From Pseudomonas viridiflava (GTDB lineage Bacteria > Pseudomonadota > Gammaproteobacteria > Pseudomonadales > Pseudomonadaceae), in contig NZ_UUOC01000023.1 of NCBI RefSeq assembly GCF_900590755.1, forward strand, positions 124,001-188,000: a stretch of 64,000 nt of DNA, read 5' to 3'. Of the stretch, positions 28,419-37,150 are shown piece by piece. Positions within the stretch are counted from its first letter, which is position 1, and each line of letters begins with the position of its first letter. The translations under genes were made by a program, and so were the position numbers. The notes under the pieces are model-generated. The model saw only the letters and a program-made list of their open reading frames with translations. It had not been told where the DNA came from and searched no databases.

Positions 28419-29705
28419 ATGGATCAGCTGCGTGAAAAGTGTTTGTGGGAACAATCCACGACTCGTCAGATTCAACCTGTTCCACTCAAAGGCCCGATCA
28501 AGGTCGATGTGTGCGTGATCGGTGGCGGCATCACCGGGTTGTCAGCGGCGCTGCATCTGCTGGAGAGCGGCAAGTCCGTCGCATTGCTGGAAGCTTCGCG
28601 CATCGGCACCGGTGGTTCGGGGCGCAATGTCGGGCTGGTCAATGCGGGCAGCTGGATTGCCCCTGATGACGCCGCAAGCATCCTCGGGCCTGGGGTGGGG
28701 GAGCGTTTCAATACCGTGATGGGGCTGGCACCCGCACTGGTGTTCGACGTCATCGAAAAGTACGGCATCGACTGCCAGGCACGTCACGAAGGCACCTTGC
28801 ACATGGCGCACAACGCCAATGGCGCCAAAAACATCGAGTCGCGCCATGATCAATGGAAGCGTCGCGGTGCCGATGTCGAATTGCTGACTGGCGCCAAATG
28901 CCGCGAATATTGCGGCACCGACAAAATCCCCACCGCCTTGCTTGACCGCCGGGCTGGCACCATCAACCCCATGGCTTACACCGTTGGCCTCGGGGAAGCC
29001 GTGATCAAACTCGGCGGGCAGATTTTTCAGCAGTCACCTGTGCAGGACGTGACCCGCGAAGGTGCTGGCTGGATTGTCAAAACCTCTGAAGGCACGGTCA
29101 CGGCCGACAAAGTCGTGGTCTCCACCGGTGCCTACACCGAAGGCGAATGGGCGGGCATCAAGCAGAATTTTTTCAAGGGCTATTACTACAACGTCGCGTC
29201 CGAACCGCTGACCTCAAGCACCGCCGATGAAGTGCTCAAGTATGGGCAGGGCTCCTGGGATACGCGCATGGTGCTCAGCAGCATCCGCCGCGACAACGAA
29301 GGTCGGCTGATCCTCGGCAGCATGGGCAAGATGAACAACAAGCCGGACTGGTTCATCCGCAGCTGGGCTGACCGCATCCAGAGCCATTACTTCCCGCAAC
29401 TGGGCAAGGTTCAGTGGCAGATGCACTGGACCGGCTGCATCGACTTCACGCCGGATCATATGGTCAAACTCTTCGAGCCGGCCCCAGGTCTGGTGGCTGC
29501 CAATGGCTATAACGGGCGCGGTAACACCACCGGTACGGTCATGGGCAAAGCCTTCGCTGATTTTCTGGTTAAAGACGACCCCGGCGTACTGCCAATCCCC
29601 TTCGCCCCGGCGCCGGAGCTGAAAAGCGCAGGCGTGCGGGCCCTGGCTTATGAGTCGGGCTTTAACCTGTATCATGCCGGGCAGTGTATGCGGGTGATTC
29701 TCTAG
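28419..29705 (+). CDS. amaA: FAD-dependent oxidoreductase, AmaA-like L-pipecolate oxidase
   Basis: DAO-superfamily flavoprotein, 428 residues, ATG 28419 with GAGGTCGAG upstream. FAD-binding dinucleotide fold VDVCVIGGGITGLSAALHLL, then GTGGSGRNVGLVNAGSWIAP and, near the C terminus, GYNGRGNTTGTVMGKAFADF. The segments HWTGCIDFTPDHM and ESGFNLYHAGQCMRVIL are very like the P. putida L-pipecolate oxidase AmaA (PP_5257, 428 residues) as I remember it. That enzyme converts L-pipecolate to piperideine-6-carboxylate in lysine degradation. The neighbouring aminoadipate transaminase and HglS genes support this. Transcription probably from the sigma-54-type promoter upstream. Confidence 0.72.
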   Translation: MDQLREKCLWEQSTTRQIQPVPLKGPIKVDVCVIGGGITGLSAALHLLESGKSVALLEASRIGTGGSGRNVGLVNAGSWIAPDDAASILGPGVGERFNTVMGLAPALVFDVIEKYGIDCQARHEGTLHMAHNANGAKNIESRHDQWKRRGADVELLTGAKCREYCGTDKIPTALLDRRAGTINPMAYTVGLGEAVIKLGGQIFQQSPVQDVTREGAGWIVKTSEGTVTADKVVVSTGAYTEGEWAGIKQNFFKGYYYNVASEPLTSSTADEVLKYGQGSWDTRMVLSSIRRDNEGRLILGSMGKMNNKPDWFIRSWADRIQSHYFPQLGKVQWQMHWTGCIDFTPDHMVKLFEPAPGLVAANGYNGRGNTTGTVMGKAFADFLVKDDPGVLPIPFAPAPELKSAGVRALAYESGFNLYHAGQCMRVIL

Positions 29706-29717
29706 GCGAGCAGGTAA

Positions 29718-29808
29718 CTGTAGGAGTGAGCTTGCTCGCGATAGTGCCGGGTCAGCCAATGATTTATCGACGAATAAAACCAAATCGCGAGCAAGCTCAC
29801 TCCTACAG
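29718..29808. repeat. REP-like palindrome (GGAGTGAGCTTGCTCGCGAT type)
   Basis: Arms CTGTAGGAGTGAGCTTGCTC… and complement, directly after the oxidase gene. Confidence 0.85.
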
Positions 29809-29838
29809 AATTAAAGCTATCTAAAAAGGAATTTTGTC

Positions 29839-30045
29839 ATGACCATCGACTGGCACAGCACCCCTCTCTCCCGCGATACCCCCGTGGACAAGGCCTACAA
29901 GAACACCCAGCGTGTGCGCAGCTTCCTGATCGAGCAATGCGGCGCCGATTTCAAATTCGACCGGCCGTTCATGGCCTGGATCAAGGACGGCAGGCCCAAA
30001 ACCATGGGTGATGTCGCCGACGAGTGGCTACGCCGCAAAGGCTGA
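29839..30045 (+). CDS. Small DUF6434-like protein
   Basis: 68 residues, ATG with AAAAGGA 9 bp upstream. Sequence DWHSTPLSRDTPVDKAYKNT and FMAWIKDGRPKTMGDVADEW fit the DUF6434 family (basic, DNA-binding-like fold sometimes linked to SAP domains). No function known. Ends one base before the convergent membrane-protein gene. Confidence 0.65.
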   Translation: MTIDWHSTPLSRDTPVDKAYKNTQRVRSFLIEQCGADFKFDRPFMAWIKDGRPKTMGDVADEWLRRKG

Positions 30046-30046
30046 G

Positions 30047-30391
30047 TCAGTCAGCCCTGAAACCCCAGACCATCTCCACCACCCGCACTGCGATAACCAG
30101 GTAGAGCAGGCAAAAGAACGCCTGCAGCAAGGCGTGATAGCGCAGCTTGGCCAGCCGATGCAGGCCGTCGCTGATGTTCATCAGCATCAGCACGGCGGAC
30201 ACGACGATCAGCCCCAACCCCGTGAGTTGTGAGCCCCACAGCCCCAGGAAAATCTGCTGGTTGCCATTGAGCGCATTGCTGCCCGCGGCGAACAGCAGGG
30301 CGCAGACCAGCAGATTCTTGACGTTGTCGAACACCTTGGTATTCAGATCATGGTCCAGCAGATCCAGATACCGCCTCCATATCTTCCTCAT
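30047..30391 (-). CDS. Small integral membrane protein, unknown
   Basis: 114 residues with three hydrophobic helices (NLLVCALLFAAGSNALNGN; LTGLGLIVVSAVLMLMNISD; LQAFFCLLYLVIAVRVVEMV) and a basic N terminus (MRKIWRRYLDLLDHD). ATG 30391 preceded by AAGGTAGCG. No family recognised. Stop codon adjoins that of the DUF6434-like gene. Confidence 0.65.
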   Translation of the reverse strand: MRKIWRRYLDLLDHDLNTKVFDNVKNLLVCALLFAAGSNALNGNQQIFLGLWGSQLTGLGLIVVSAVLMLMNISDGLHRLAKLRYHALLQAFFCLLYLVIAVRVVEMVWGFRAD

Positions 30392-30468
30392 GCTTTCGCT
30401 ACCTTTGCTTGATCAGCAGCTGGAGAGAAACGCTTGAGCAAGGATAGGTGCCAATGGCGCTGACCGCC

Positions 30469-31857
30469 TCAAACCAGTGAAGTGATCCCCAACGCCTTGA
30501 CGCAGGCCTGTAATGAGCGCTGCTGCGTGTCGGCGTAGAGTTTCAGTTCATTGATGGTGTTGCGCCCCAGTGCGCGCTGAAAGTCCTGCTGGTTGGAGCT
30601 GGTGTTGTAGTGCGCTTGCGCGTCGTCACCCAGGTTGGACTGGAAGATCCCCGCCGCGCTGACCGGCAGAAAATCCTCGTAGACCAGCGGCTCATAGCGG
30701 ATGTGTCCCGCGTCGATCAACTGCTCAAGGTCCGCGCCGGACCGCTCGCCCTCGCCCTTATCGGTCGCGAAGTAACGGAAGTAGGCCAGATCCTGGGCAC
30801 GCATCTGCTCGTGGTTATCCGGGAAATTCTTGAAGGTTTGCTCAAGGATTTGCGCATAACGCACGGCATTGGCTTCGTTGGGAAATTCGCCCAGTTCGGC
30901 GCGAGCGACATTCAACAGCTCGTCATACAGCTCGCGACCTTTAGGCGTCAGGGCCGCGCCGCGTTGCTCGATTTCCCCGAAGCGAGCCGAGTGGCTGCCC
31001 GCTTCGTTGGTGGATTGGCCGAGGAAAGTGATGCTCTCTTCCAGCGCCTTGAAGCTGGTCTGGCGCAGCAGGATAGGGCAGTTGCGGCGCGGCGGCCCTT
31101 CGACCACAGCCTTGGGGGTGATGCCCTTTTTCGGCATGCCGTCCTGCACCACATCGATGTCCAGGGTGCGGGGCGTCAGGTGATTGATATGTGGGCCATG
31201 AAACGCCACCACATCGGCGATCAAGCGGTGCTGAGCGTTGAGTTGTTTGTACTCGTCCAGGCTGACCGTTGCGGTGTTGTGCCAGCGGAAGGTTTCCAGC
31301 GCCTGCTTAACAAAGTCCTCGGCATCGGTTTCGCTCAGGCCGCCATCAGTTTCGGATTTTTCGATCAACTCGATGGCGCGGGGCGTGAAGATATTACGCT
31401 TGCTCAATACCTCGCTGGCGAAGGCGCGCAGCTCGGGATTGTCGATCAGCTCCAGACGTAACAACGACGTAAAGACCCTGAACGGGCTGACCTGCAGGGC
31501 TTCTTCATGCACAGCGCGAAAGGCTGTGGAGTGCACCGGCACGCCCGCTGGTGTCAGGTCGTAATAGCCCACGGGTTCCATGCCCATGACAGCGAACAGA
31601 CGGCCCAGTGTTGCCAGCTCAGTGGCGGTGCCGACCCGGATAGCCCCGTGGCGCTCCATGTCCAGACGCTGGATTTCACCGGTCTGGGCCAGGCTGCGGG
31701 CAATCTGCGAATCATTGGCCAGCACGGCCTCGTTGGTCTCTGCCACCAGCTCCAGCAGCGTCCCGTAAAGCGGCACTTCAGCCTTGTACATGTTCGACAT
31801 GGCACGGGAAAAACTGGCTCGGATCTCGTCACGGTTTGCGAAGCTTGCAGCAGTCAT
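30469..31857 (-). CDS. hglS: 2-oxoadipate dioxygenase/decarboxylase HglS (DUF1338, YdcJ family)
   Basis: Converts 2-oxoadipate to D-2-hydroxyglutarate with loss of CO2, using Fe(II) and O2, in lysine catabolism. 462 residues from ATG 31857 (GGAGAACC upstream). Metal ligands expected from the P. putida enzyme are in place: H70 and R74 in MERHGAIRVG, H226 in GPHINHLTPR, and a glutamate in RFGEIEQRG (about residue 295). The aminoadipate transaminase that makes its substrate lies 144 bp upstream in the same direction, separated by a long palindrome, so the two should form one operon. Confidence 0.9.
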   Translation of the reverse strand: MTAASFANRDEIRASFSRAMSNMYKAEVPLYGTLLELVAETNEAVLANDSQIARSLAQTGEIQRLDMERHGAIRVGTATELATLGRLFAVMGMEPVGYYDLTPAGVPVHSTAFRAVHEEALQVSPFRVFTSLLRLELIDNPELRAFASEVLSKRNIFTPRAIELIEKSETDGGLSETDAEDFVKQALETFRWHNTATVSLDEYKQLNAQHRLIADVVAFHGPHINHLTPRTLDIDVVQDGMPKKGITPKAVVEGPPRRNCPILLRQTSFKALEESITFLGQSTNEAGSHSARFGEIEQRGAALTPKGRELYDELLNVARAELGEFPNEANAVRYAQILEQTFKNFPDNHEQMRAQDLAYFRYFATDKGEGERSGADLEQLIDAGHIRYEPLVYEDFLPVSAAGIFQSNLGDDAQAHYNTSSNQQDFQRALGRNTINELKLYADTQQRSLQACVKALGITSLV

Positions 31858-31900
31858 TGCGGTGGTTCTCCACAGTGATAATTTCAAAAACGATTAAACA

Positions 31901-31991
31901 CTGTAGGAGCTCACGAGCACCGCGAGGCAGCGATAGCGGTTTGTCTGATACACCGCCATCGCTGCCTCGCGGTGCTCGTGAGCTCCTACAG
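31901..31991. repeat. REP-like palindrome with 39-bp arms between transaminase and hglS
   Basis: Arms CTGTAGGAGCTCACGAGCAC… pair over about 39 bp with one mismatch and a 13-nt loop. It sits within a probable operon, where it could differentially stabilise the upstream message. Confidence 0.85.
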
Positions 31992-32001
31992 GTTCAGATA
32001 G

Positions 32002-33252
32002 TTATTCAAGCTCAGCCAAACACCGCTCAAAAATATCCAGCCCCTCACTCAACACCTCGGGCTCGATGGTCAGCGGCGCCAGCAGTCGAATGATGTGCCG
32101 GGCCTTGCCGCTGGGCATCAGCAGCAGACCGGCATTGCGGGCCGCTTCCAGTAGTTGAGCGAGTTGTTGCGTGCCGGGTGCGCCGTCTTTGGTGATCAAT
32201 TCGATACCACGCATCGCGCCCATGCCGGTCAGGCGGCCGAGGTGCGGCGACAGCTTGCTCGCTTGCCAGGCCTGATAACGGCTGACGATCATGTTTTCCT
32301 GCATCTCGCCCCAGGCCGATAGATTCTCATCGCTCATCTGCTCAAGGCTGGCAATGCCCGCCGCACAGGCAATCGGGTTGCCGGAATAGGTCCCGCCCAG
32401 CCCGCCTTTGGGCAAGGTGTCCATCAGCTCACGTCGGCCAACCACCGCACCCAGCGGAATGCCGCCCGCGATGCTTTTGCCCAACAGAATAAGATCCGGC
32501 TCGATGCCCAGTCGCGTAAAGGCAAATCGCTGCCCGGTACGACCGAAGCCGGACTGGATTTCATCGGCAATGATCAAGATGCCTTTTTCATCACAGAACG
32601 TTCGCAGTGCCTGGGCGAATTCCGGCTCCATGACCAGAAAACCACCTTCACCCTGAACCGCTTCGAGGATGAAACAGGCGACGTCATTCACATCGATTTC
32701 GACGCTGAACAATCGGTCCATGGCCTTGAGCGCCTGCTCGGTGCTAACCCCGTTGTCCTTGCTGGGGAACGGGATGTGAAACACCGGGCCCGGTAAGACA
32801 CCGACCTTTTGCTTGTAGGGCGCGACCTTGCCATTGAGGTTAAGCGTCGCCAGGGTCCGGCCGTGGAAGCCGCCGTCAAAGGCAATGATCGCCGTCTTGC
32901 CAGTGGCGCCGCGCACAATTTTCAACGCATTTTCTGCCGCTTCCGCACCGCTGTTGGTGAGCATGCCGCTGAGGGGGTAGGACACCGGAATAAACTTTTC
33001 CAGCTTGTCCATGAAGCGGGTATACGGCGCATGGGGCACAGCATTGAAGCAGTAGTGAGTCAGTTTGGTGGCCTGATCCTGAATGGCCGCCACTACCTGC
33101 GCATTGCAGTGCCCCAGGTTCAACACGCCAATGCCGCCGACAAAATCGATATAGCGCTTGTTGTCGGTGTCCCAGACTTCGGCATTCTTGCCGTGAGACA
33201 GCGTTAGTGGATGCACATGAGAAATGGACTGGCTGATGTTTTCGCGGCTCAT
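32002..33252 (-). CDS. amaC: Class III aminotransferase, 2-aminoadipate transaminase-like
   Basis: PLP enzyme, 416 residues, the same length as P. putida PP_4108 (2-aminoadipate transaminase). Motifs: LTNSGAEAAENALKIVRGAT, FDGGFHGRTLATLNLNG, EAVQGEGGF, IADEIQSGFGRTG and the PLP-binding lysine in LLGKSIAGGIPLGAVVG. Such enzymes are often annotated as 4-aminobutyrate aminotransferase. The adjacent hglS, which consumes 2-oxoadipate, makes aminoadipate the likelier substrate; GABA remains possible. Confidence 0.78.
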   Translation of the reverse strand: MSRENISQSISHVHPLTLSHGKNAEVWDTDNKRYIDFVGGIGVLNLGHCNAQVVAAIQDQATKLTHYCFNAVPHAPYTRFMDKLEKFIPVSYPLSGMLTNSGAEAAENALKIVRGATGKTAIIAFDGGFHGRTLATLNLNGKVAPYKQKVGVLPGPVFHIPFPSKDNGVSTEQALKAMDRLFSVEIDVNDVACFILEAVQGEGGFLVMEPEFAQALRTFCDEKGILIIADEIQSGFGRTGQRFAFTRLGIEPDLILLGKSIAGGIPLGAVVGRRELMDTLPKGGLGGTYSGNPIACAAGIASLEQMSDENLSAWGEMQENMIVSRYQAWQASKLSPHLGRLTGMGAMRGIELITKDGAPGTQQLAQLLEAARNAGLLLMPSGKARHIIRLLAPLTIEPEVLSEGLDIFERCLAELE

Positions 33253-33437
33253 GATCGGTCACCACTCGCGGCTGCAATAACGTCCGAAGCCGGAGAAAGT
33301 GATGGATCAATACAGCGCGTATGCGAAGACATTAGGAGCAACCTGGGTCAGAGATGTTGCCCCTATATAAGCGAGGAAGGCCGACCGCCCACAAGCGAAA
33401 TAAACTCGCGCCGTCATTCCATTAAGTCGGGAAGTGC

Positions 33438-33812
33438 TCAGATCCACACATCATTGACCGCTGTTCTGTCGCTCTGCTCATCACCGGTATTCAATACGCC
33501 ACGTGGCTCGATCAAGAGCAGTTTCACTTCGTGTTCAGCGCTGGGCTTATGTTCGATGCCCTTGGCGACCACATACATTTCACCCGCCCCGATAGTGACG
33601 AAACCATCGCGAAAATCGATGCGCAACTCACCTTCCAGAATGATGAAGGTTTCGTCGGTATCGGCATGGGAGTGCCAGATAAATTCGCCCTGAATCTTCA
33701 CCACCTTGAATTGGTAGTCGTTCATCTCGGCAACGACTTTCGGCGTCCATTGCTCATTGAACAGGGCGTACTTGGCGGCGAAGTTGATGGGGGAGTAGGT
33801 CGGGGTGTTCAT
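33438..33812 (-). CDS. Cupin-domain protein
   Basis: 124 residues forming one cupin barrel. Motif 1 is GEFIWHSHADTDETFIILEG and motif 2 is EMYVVAKGIEHKPSAEHEV, together giving three histidines and a glutamate for a metal. No partner domain. Between the aminotransferase and an AraC regulator, both minus strand. Possible sensor or small isomerase; function unknown. Confidence 0.8.
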   Translation of the reverse strand: MNTPTYSPINFAAKYALFNEQWTPKVVAEMNDYQFKVVKIQGEFIWHSHADTDETFIILEGELRIDFRDGFVTIGAGEMYVVAKGIEHKPSAEHEVKLLLIEPRGVLNTGDEQSDRTAVNDVWI

Positions 33813-33891
33813 GGTTGGGCTCGCTGTAGATTGAAAGTGAGACCACCTTAATCATGGGCGCAGGGCACGTATTGCATGATCGTGCAGCTTT

Positions 33892-34704
33892 TCAGGAGTG
33901 GCCGAGCATCTTCAACCAGCGGGCGGGCGAAATACCGAATGTCTGGCTGTATTGGCGTGTCATGTGGCTTTGATCAAAAAAACCACAGGCCAGCGCGGCA
34001 TCACTCAGCGGATGCCCGGCGAGCAACAGGCGGCGCACGGCGTCCAGGCGTCGCTGGGTGATGTAGCGATAAGGGCTGGTGCCGTATAGCGCGCGGAAAT
34101 CTCGGGACAGGCTCCATCGATCACGACCGCTGGCCTCGACCAGATCATCCAGGGTAATGACCTGATTCAGGCTGTCATGAATGTACAGTCGCGCTCTTTC
34201 TGCCGCGCCGTAGTCCAGAGCCCGCCGCCCTCTGCGATTGCCAGCGGCCAAATCCAGCGCTAGCGCCAGGTCGTAGATCGCGTCTTCTTCTTCCAGCGGA
34301 TCAATGCTGTCTTCCATGCTTTTAAGTAGCGCACTGGTGGCAGCAAACAGGCGCGGATCACTGGACAACCCGCCAGCAATGAACGGCAGCGACTTACCGC
34401 CCAGCACTTGTTGAATCAACGACGGCTCGATGTAGAACATCCGGTAATGGAAGCCCGCGTCGGTGCCCGCTTCGCCATCGTGCAGCTCGTCCGGGTGCAG
34501 AACCATCGTTCCCCCCGGCAGGCTGTTACATTTGCCGTCGCGATAGTGAAAGCTTTGGACCCCCGACAAGGTGCGCCCGATGGCGTAAGTGTCGTGGCGA
34601 TGCGGGGTGTAGCCATGACCACCGAAGTACGCCTCGATGCGTTCCATCTTCGATGATGGCGGCGCTCGGAGCAGCCAGTCGCGGGTGTTGCTGTCATTTG
34701 CCAT
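33892..34704 (-). CDS. AraC-family transcriptional regulator
   Basis: 270 residues from ATG 34704. N-terminal cupin-like AraC ligand domain (AYFGGHGYTPHRHDTYAIGR, then GGTMVLHPDELHDGEAGTDA) and two helix-turn-helix motifs at the C terminus: ITLDDLVEASGRDRWSLSRD and LSDAALACGFFDQSHMTRQY, ending FGISPARWLKML. The inducer is unknown. The cupin gene lies 79 bp downstream in the same direction and may be its target or partner. One copy of a conserved 187-bp element lies upstream. Confidence 0.85.
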   Translation of the reverse strand: MANDSNTRDWLLRAPPSSKMERIEAYFGGHGYTPHRHDTYAIGRTLSGVQSFHYRDGKCNSLPGGTMVLHPDELHDGEAGTDAGFHYRMFYIEPSLIQQVLGGKSLPFIAGGLSSDPRLFAATSALLKSMEDSIDPLEEEDAIYDLALALDLAAGNRRGRRALDYGAAERARLYIHDSLNQVITLDDLVEASGRDRWSLSRDFRALYGTSPYRYITQRRLDAVRRLLLAGHPLSDAALACGFFDQSHMTRQYSQTFGISPARWLKMLGHS

Positions 34705-35130
34705 TTGGCCCAGAGCCTCAATCGTCGATGGGCACACCATAGCCAAAAAATTGAGCCAAGGGCAGCAGGGGAGCCTGGAAACTGGAGATTGGATCTGCGG
34801 ACGAAAAAAGTGGCAGCTGTACGCGGTTTAGTCGACCGACCACCAGATAAATCGGCGCGCTCGAAAGCGCCCAGCGTACAGCCACCACAAAGCAGGCAGG
34901 TAGATGCCTGAATTTCAGACTTGGAGACGAAAGATCTCGGGTGCTATCCGTCGACATAACCCGGTCGCTGTCGAGCAGCGACGGGCCGCAGATTAGTGAG
35001 CCAATCCTTCACAAACAAGCGGTTGAGCGGCCCTGGAAGAAATTCAGAATATTCCTACAACATAGTGGGCGATGGATGGCATCGATAGGTAACGTATGAT
35101 GGCGTTCATCAAGATTTCTGGGGTAACCAC
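34705..35130. other. 426-bp intergenic region with a conserved element
   Basis: Divergent promoters region of the AraC gene and the 118-residue gene. The central part (34810–34996) matches 39640–39825 in three blocks at nearly identical spacing. No credible gene. Confidence 0.6.
34810..34996 (-). ncRNA. Conserved structured leader-like element, copy 1
   Basis: Three blocks shared with copy 2: GTGGCAGCTGTACGCGG (34810–34826), ACAGCCACCA (34878–34887) and CGCAGATTAG (34987–34996); distances 68 and 109 bp versus 66 and 110 bp in copy 2. Read on the minus strand, block 2 (GTGGCTGTACGC) pairs with block 1 (GCGTACAGCTGCCAC) to make a 12-bp stem with a 3-nt bulge. Its 3' end lies 105 bp before the AraC start. 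RNA nature and role are inference. Confidence 0.4.
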
Positions 35131-35487
35131 ATGCTGCTGAGCAAGCGCGATCAAGCGCGTATCGAACGTCGTCTTGCGGCCACGTTGACCGAGGCGTGCG
35201 AAACCGCCAAGGCAGAAATCGTCGGCTTTGCATGGCTGACCCATGAAGTGGACTACTCGGCATTTCCTGCCAGCCTTCGGGTGGTGTGGGTCTTCGACAC
35301 CCAACTCAATAAAGACCAGGCCCTCGCGGGCGTGCACCGTGCGCGAATGGTCGAACTGACGGCCGTGGCGCTGGGCGCAGCTGATGTCGCGACTGAAAAC
35401 GTGGCCTCTCACGTGCAGTTCGACAGCGAAGAGCAATGCCAACGCGCCAACGGCGGTAATTGGCAGCAACGCCTGGCGCGAGGTTGA
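35131..35487 (+). CDS. Conserved hypothetical protein (often labelled 'Fis family')
   Basis: 118 residues, ATG preceded by GGGGTAA. Soluble alpha/beta protein: RDQARIERRLAATLTEACET, then ASLRVVWVFDTQLNKDQAL. I recognise it as a Pseudomonas conserved hypothetical found upstream of DUF1289 genes; the common 'Fis-family regulator' name is not supported because no helix-turn-helix is visible. Three bases separate it from the next gene. Confidence 0.7.
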   Translation: MLLSKRDQARIERRLAATLTEACETAKAEIVGFAWLTHEVDYSAFPASLRVVWVFDTQLNKDQALAGVHRARMVELTAVALGAADVATENVASHVQFDSEEQCQRANGGNWQQRLARG

Positions 35488-35490
35488 TCA

Positions 35491-35673
35491 GTGGCCAAGG
35501 ACATCGAAAACCCGTGCACGGCCGTCTGCCAGCTCAGTGGTGACCTGTGTGTCAGCTGCGGTCGCAATAAGGAAGACATCAGAAAGTGGCGGCGCATGAA
35601 CCGACCGGAGAAAATGGCCGCCGTGCAGCGCGCCAGTCAGCGTCTGAAAAGCCTCAACAAGAAGAAAAGCTGA
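35491..35673 (+). CDS. DUF1289 cysteine-rich small protein
   Basis: 60 residues starting at GTG 35491. The pattern NPCTAVCQLSGDLCVSCGRN followed by KEDIRKWRRMNRPEKMAAVQ is the DUF1289 signature: four cysteines, probably binding zinc or a metal cluster. Coupled to the preceding gene. No function known. Confidence 0.85.
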   Translation: MAKDIENPCTAVCQLSGDLCVSCGRNKEDIRKWRRMNRPEKMAAVQRASQRLKSLNKKKS

Positions 35674-35784
35674 GCGGCATTGATCCGGCCGTGTGAAAGC
35701 CGCCGCCCTCTGCAATACTTCGCAAAACTGCCCCGTAACCCGACGCTGGCAAGCCGCAGTTCCAACTTGCCACCAGGAACGTTC

Positions 35785-36333
35785 ATGGAAACAAGAAGCC
35801 TGTTGTTCTCATTGCTCATCAGCCTGTTCGCCGTTTTTCACGCCCAGGCGGCAGATAAAACCTGCGCCGAAGCCATTGGCCAGAAACGTGCGGAGTTGTT
35901 GGTCAAACAATGCATCGGCGTTTCTCCGGCGACCCGCCCGCCCTGCAATGTGTCCAACAGCTGCGAGCTGATCAACAGCGAAGTCGAGCGCGGGTGCGGC
36001 CTGCTGGGCGACGACGCAAGCGCGCCGGACTTCTGCCATTTCACCCTGGCAAAGCCTGAAACCTTCCAGGGCGCGCTGATTTCCGGCAATGGCATCGAGG
36101 ACTATACCGTCACCGTGCTGCTCAACGACGGCCGCCGCTTCAGCGCCTATTGCGATGGCAAATGCGGCGCGTGGTTTATTGCCGAAGACGAAGGCGAGGC
36201 CACCTTGCTGCCGACGATGATCGGCAAAAACGTCAAAATCACCATCGCCAGCGAACTCAACAACGACCGCATCGCAGGCCCGGCTGCGGACGACAAGCTC
36301 ATCTTTGTGAAGAAGATTGAAGTGGTGAAGTAG
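35785..36333 (+). CDS. Secreted hypothetical protein
   Basis: 182 residues from ATG 35785 (AGGAACG upstream). Signal peptide METRSLLFSLLISLFAVFHA, cleavage near AQA-AD. The mature part has seven or more cysteines (CAEAIG, CIGVSP, CNVSNSCELI, CGLLG, CHF, CDGKCGAW), suggesting disulfides in the periplasm. SNSCELINSEVERGCGLLGD is a distinctive segment. Family not recognised. Confidence 0.7.
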   Translation: METRSLLFSLLISLFAVFHAQAADKTCAEAIGQKRAELLVKQCIGVSPATRPPCNVSNSCELINSEVERGCGLLGDDASAPDFCHFTLAKPETFQGALISGNGIEDYTVTVLLNDGRRFSAYCDGKCGAWFIAEDEGEATLLPTMIGKNVKITIASELNNDRIAGPAADDKLIFVKKIEVVK

Positions 36334-36357
36334 GCTGCATCAGACATGCCCGCTACC

Positions 36358-36434
36358 CTGTAGGAGCTGCCGAAGGCTGCGAATGGCGGTCTGCCAGACA
36401 CATCGCTGTCCGCAGCCTGCGGCAGCTCCTACAG
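36358..36434. repeat. REP-like palindrome (CTGCCGAAGGCTGCGAA type)
   Basis: Arms CTGTAGGAGCTGCCGAAGGC… and complement GCAGCTCCTACAG, between convergent genes. Confidence 0.85.
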
Positions 36435-36447
36435 GTTGCCCATCTTG

Positions 36448-36696
36448 CTATTTCTGCGGCGGAAAACTTTCCAGCCGCGCCTGCACCGCATCATCAAAAA
36501 TCATGTACAGGGCTTCAACATCGGCGGGCCGCAAGCGCTTGGCTGTCTCCAGCCCGAGAATGAACGCGATCTGCAGTTCGCCCTCGCTCTCCACATCTTC
36601 ACGGGTACTGGCGGCATCCAGAGAACGCAGCAACTTATCAATGGGCCCACGAATAGGCTTGGGCAGCCTCAGCAGGTCCAGTCTTTCTTGTGGCAT
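36448..36696 (-). CDS. Small hypothetical protein
   Basis: 82 residues; ATG 36696 has GGAG 6 bp upstream, better than the ATGs at 36708 and 36726. Mostly helical: RLPKPIRGPIDKLLRSLDAA and IAFILGLETAKRLRPADVEA. Soluble, no signal. Family not recognised. Confidence 0.6.
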   Translation of the reverse strand: MPQERLDLLRLPKPIRGPIDKLLRSLDAASTREDVESEGELQIAFILGLETAKRLRPADVEALYMIFDDAVQARLESFPPQK

Positions 36697-36829
36697 CAAG
36701 TTCTCCATAGTTCGCGACCGGGGCATGGGCGGTCAGTAAGCCGATCATAGTGGGCTAAAACAGGGCGAAAGGGGGATAAAAAGCGACCTGTCCCTTAGAG
36801 AAAGTCGGCCATCAACGCCAGCTGGCGGC

Positions 36830-37150
36830 TCAATAAGACTTGCGCCGAACCGTGATGTTTCCCTGTTGGTACTGCTGATATCCGGTGTAGGGCAACACAA
36901 GGGTATCGGCAACACCGGACACGGCCATATCCAGAAGGATAGGCGTTGTCGCCCAATGCGGGCCGGATCGGGGTGGCGAATTCAAATTACAAAACTGGTA
37001 AGCCACTCCGCTATACGCCCGGGGAATCGAAGAGCACTTGGATTGCCAGCGCGCCAGATTGTCCGCGGCGCCTTGCTCGTCATTCATCGTCTTCACCGTG
37101 CCGCAGCCCGAAAGTACCGCGACAGCACACACTGCAATCCATGGCTTCAT
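36830..37150 (-). CDS. YceK/YidQ-family lipoprotein
   Basis: 106 residues, ATG 37150 with AGGAG. Lipoprotein signal MKPWIAVCAVAVLSGCGTVK with the lipobox LSGC (cysteine at residue 16). The mature part (PRAYSGVAYQFCNLNSPPRS; PILLDMAVSGVADTLVLPYT) matches the DUF1375/YceK family, where the DLPLSAVADTLLLPYT-like block is diagnostic. Membrane-anchored, role unknown. Confidence 0.82.
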   Translation of the reverse strand: MKPWIAVCAVAVLSGCGTVKTMNDEQGAADNLARWQSKCSSIPRAYSGVAYQFCNLNSPPRSGPHWATTPILLDMAVSGVADTLVLPYTGYQQYQQGNITVRRKSY

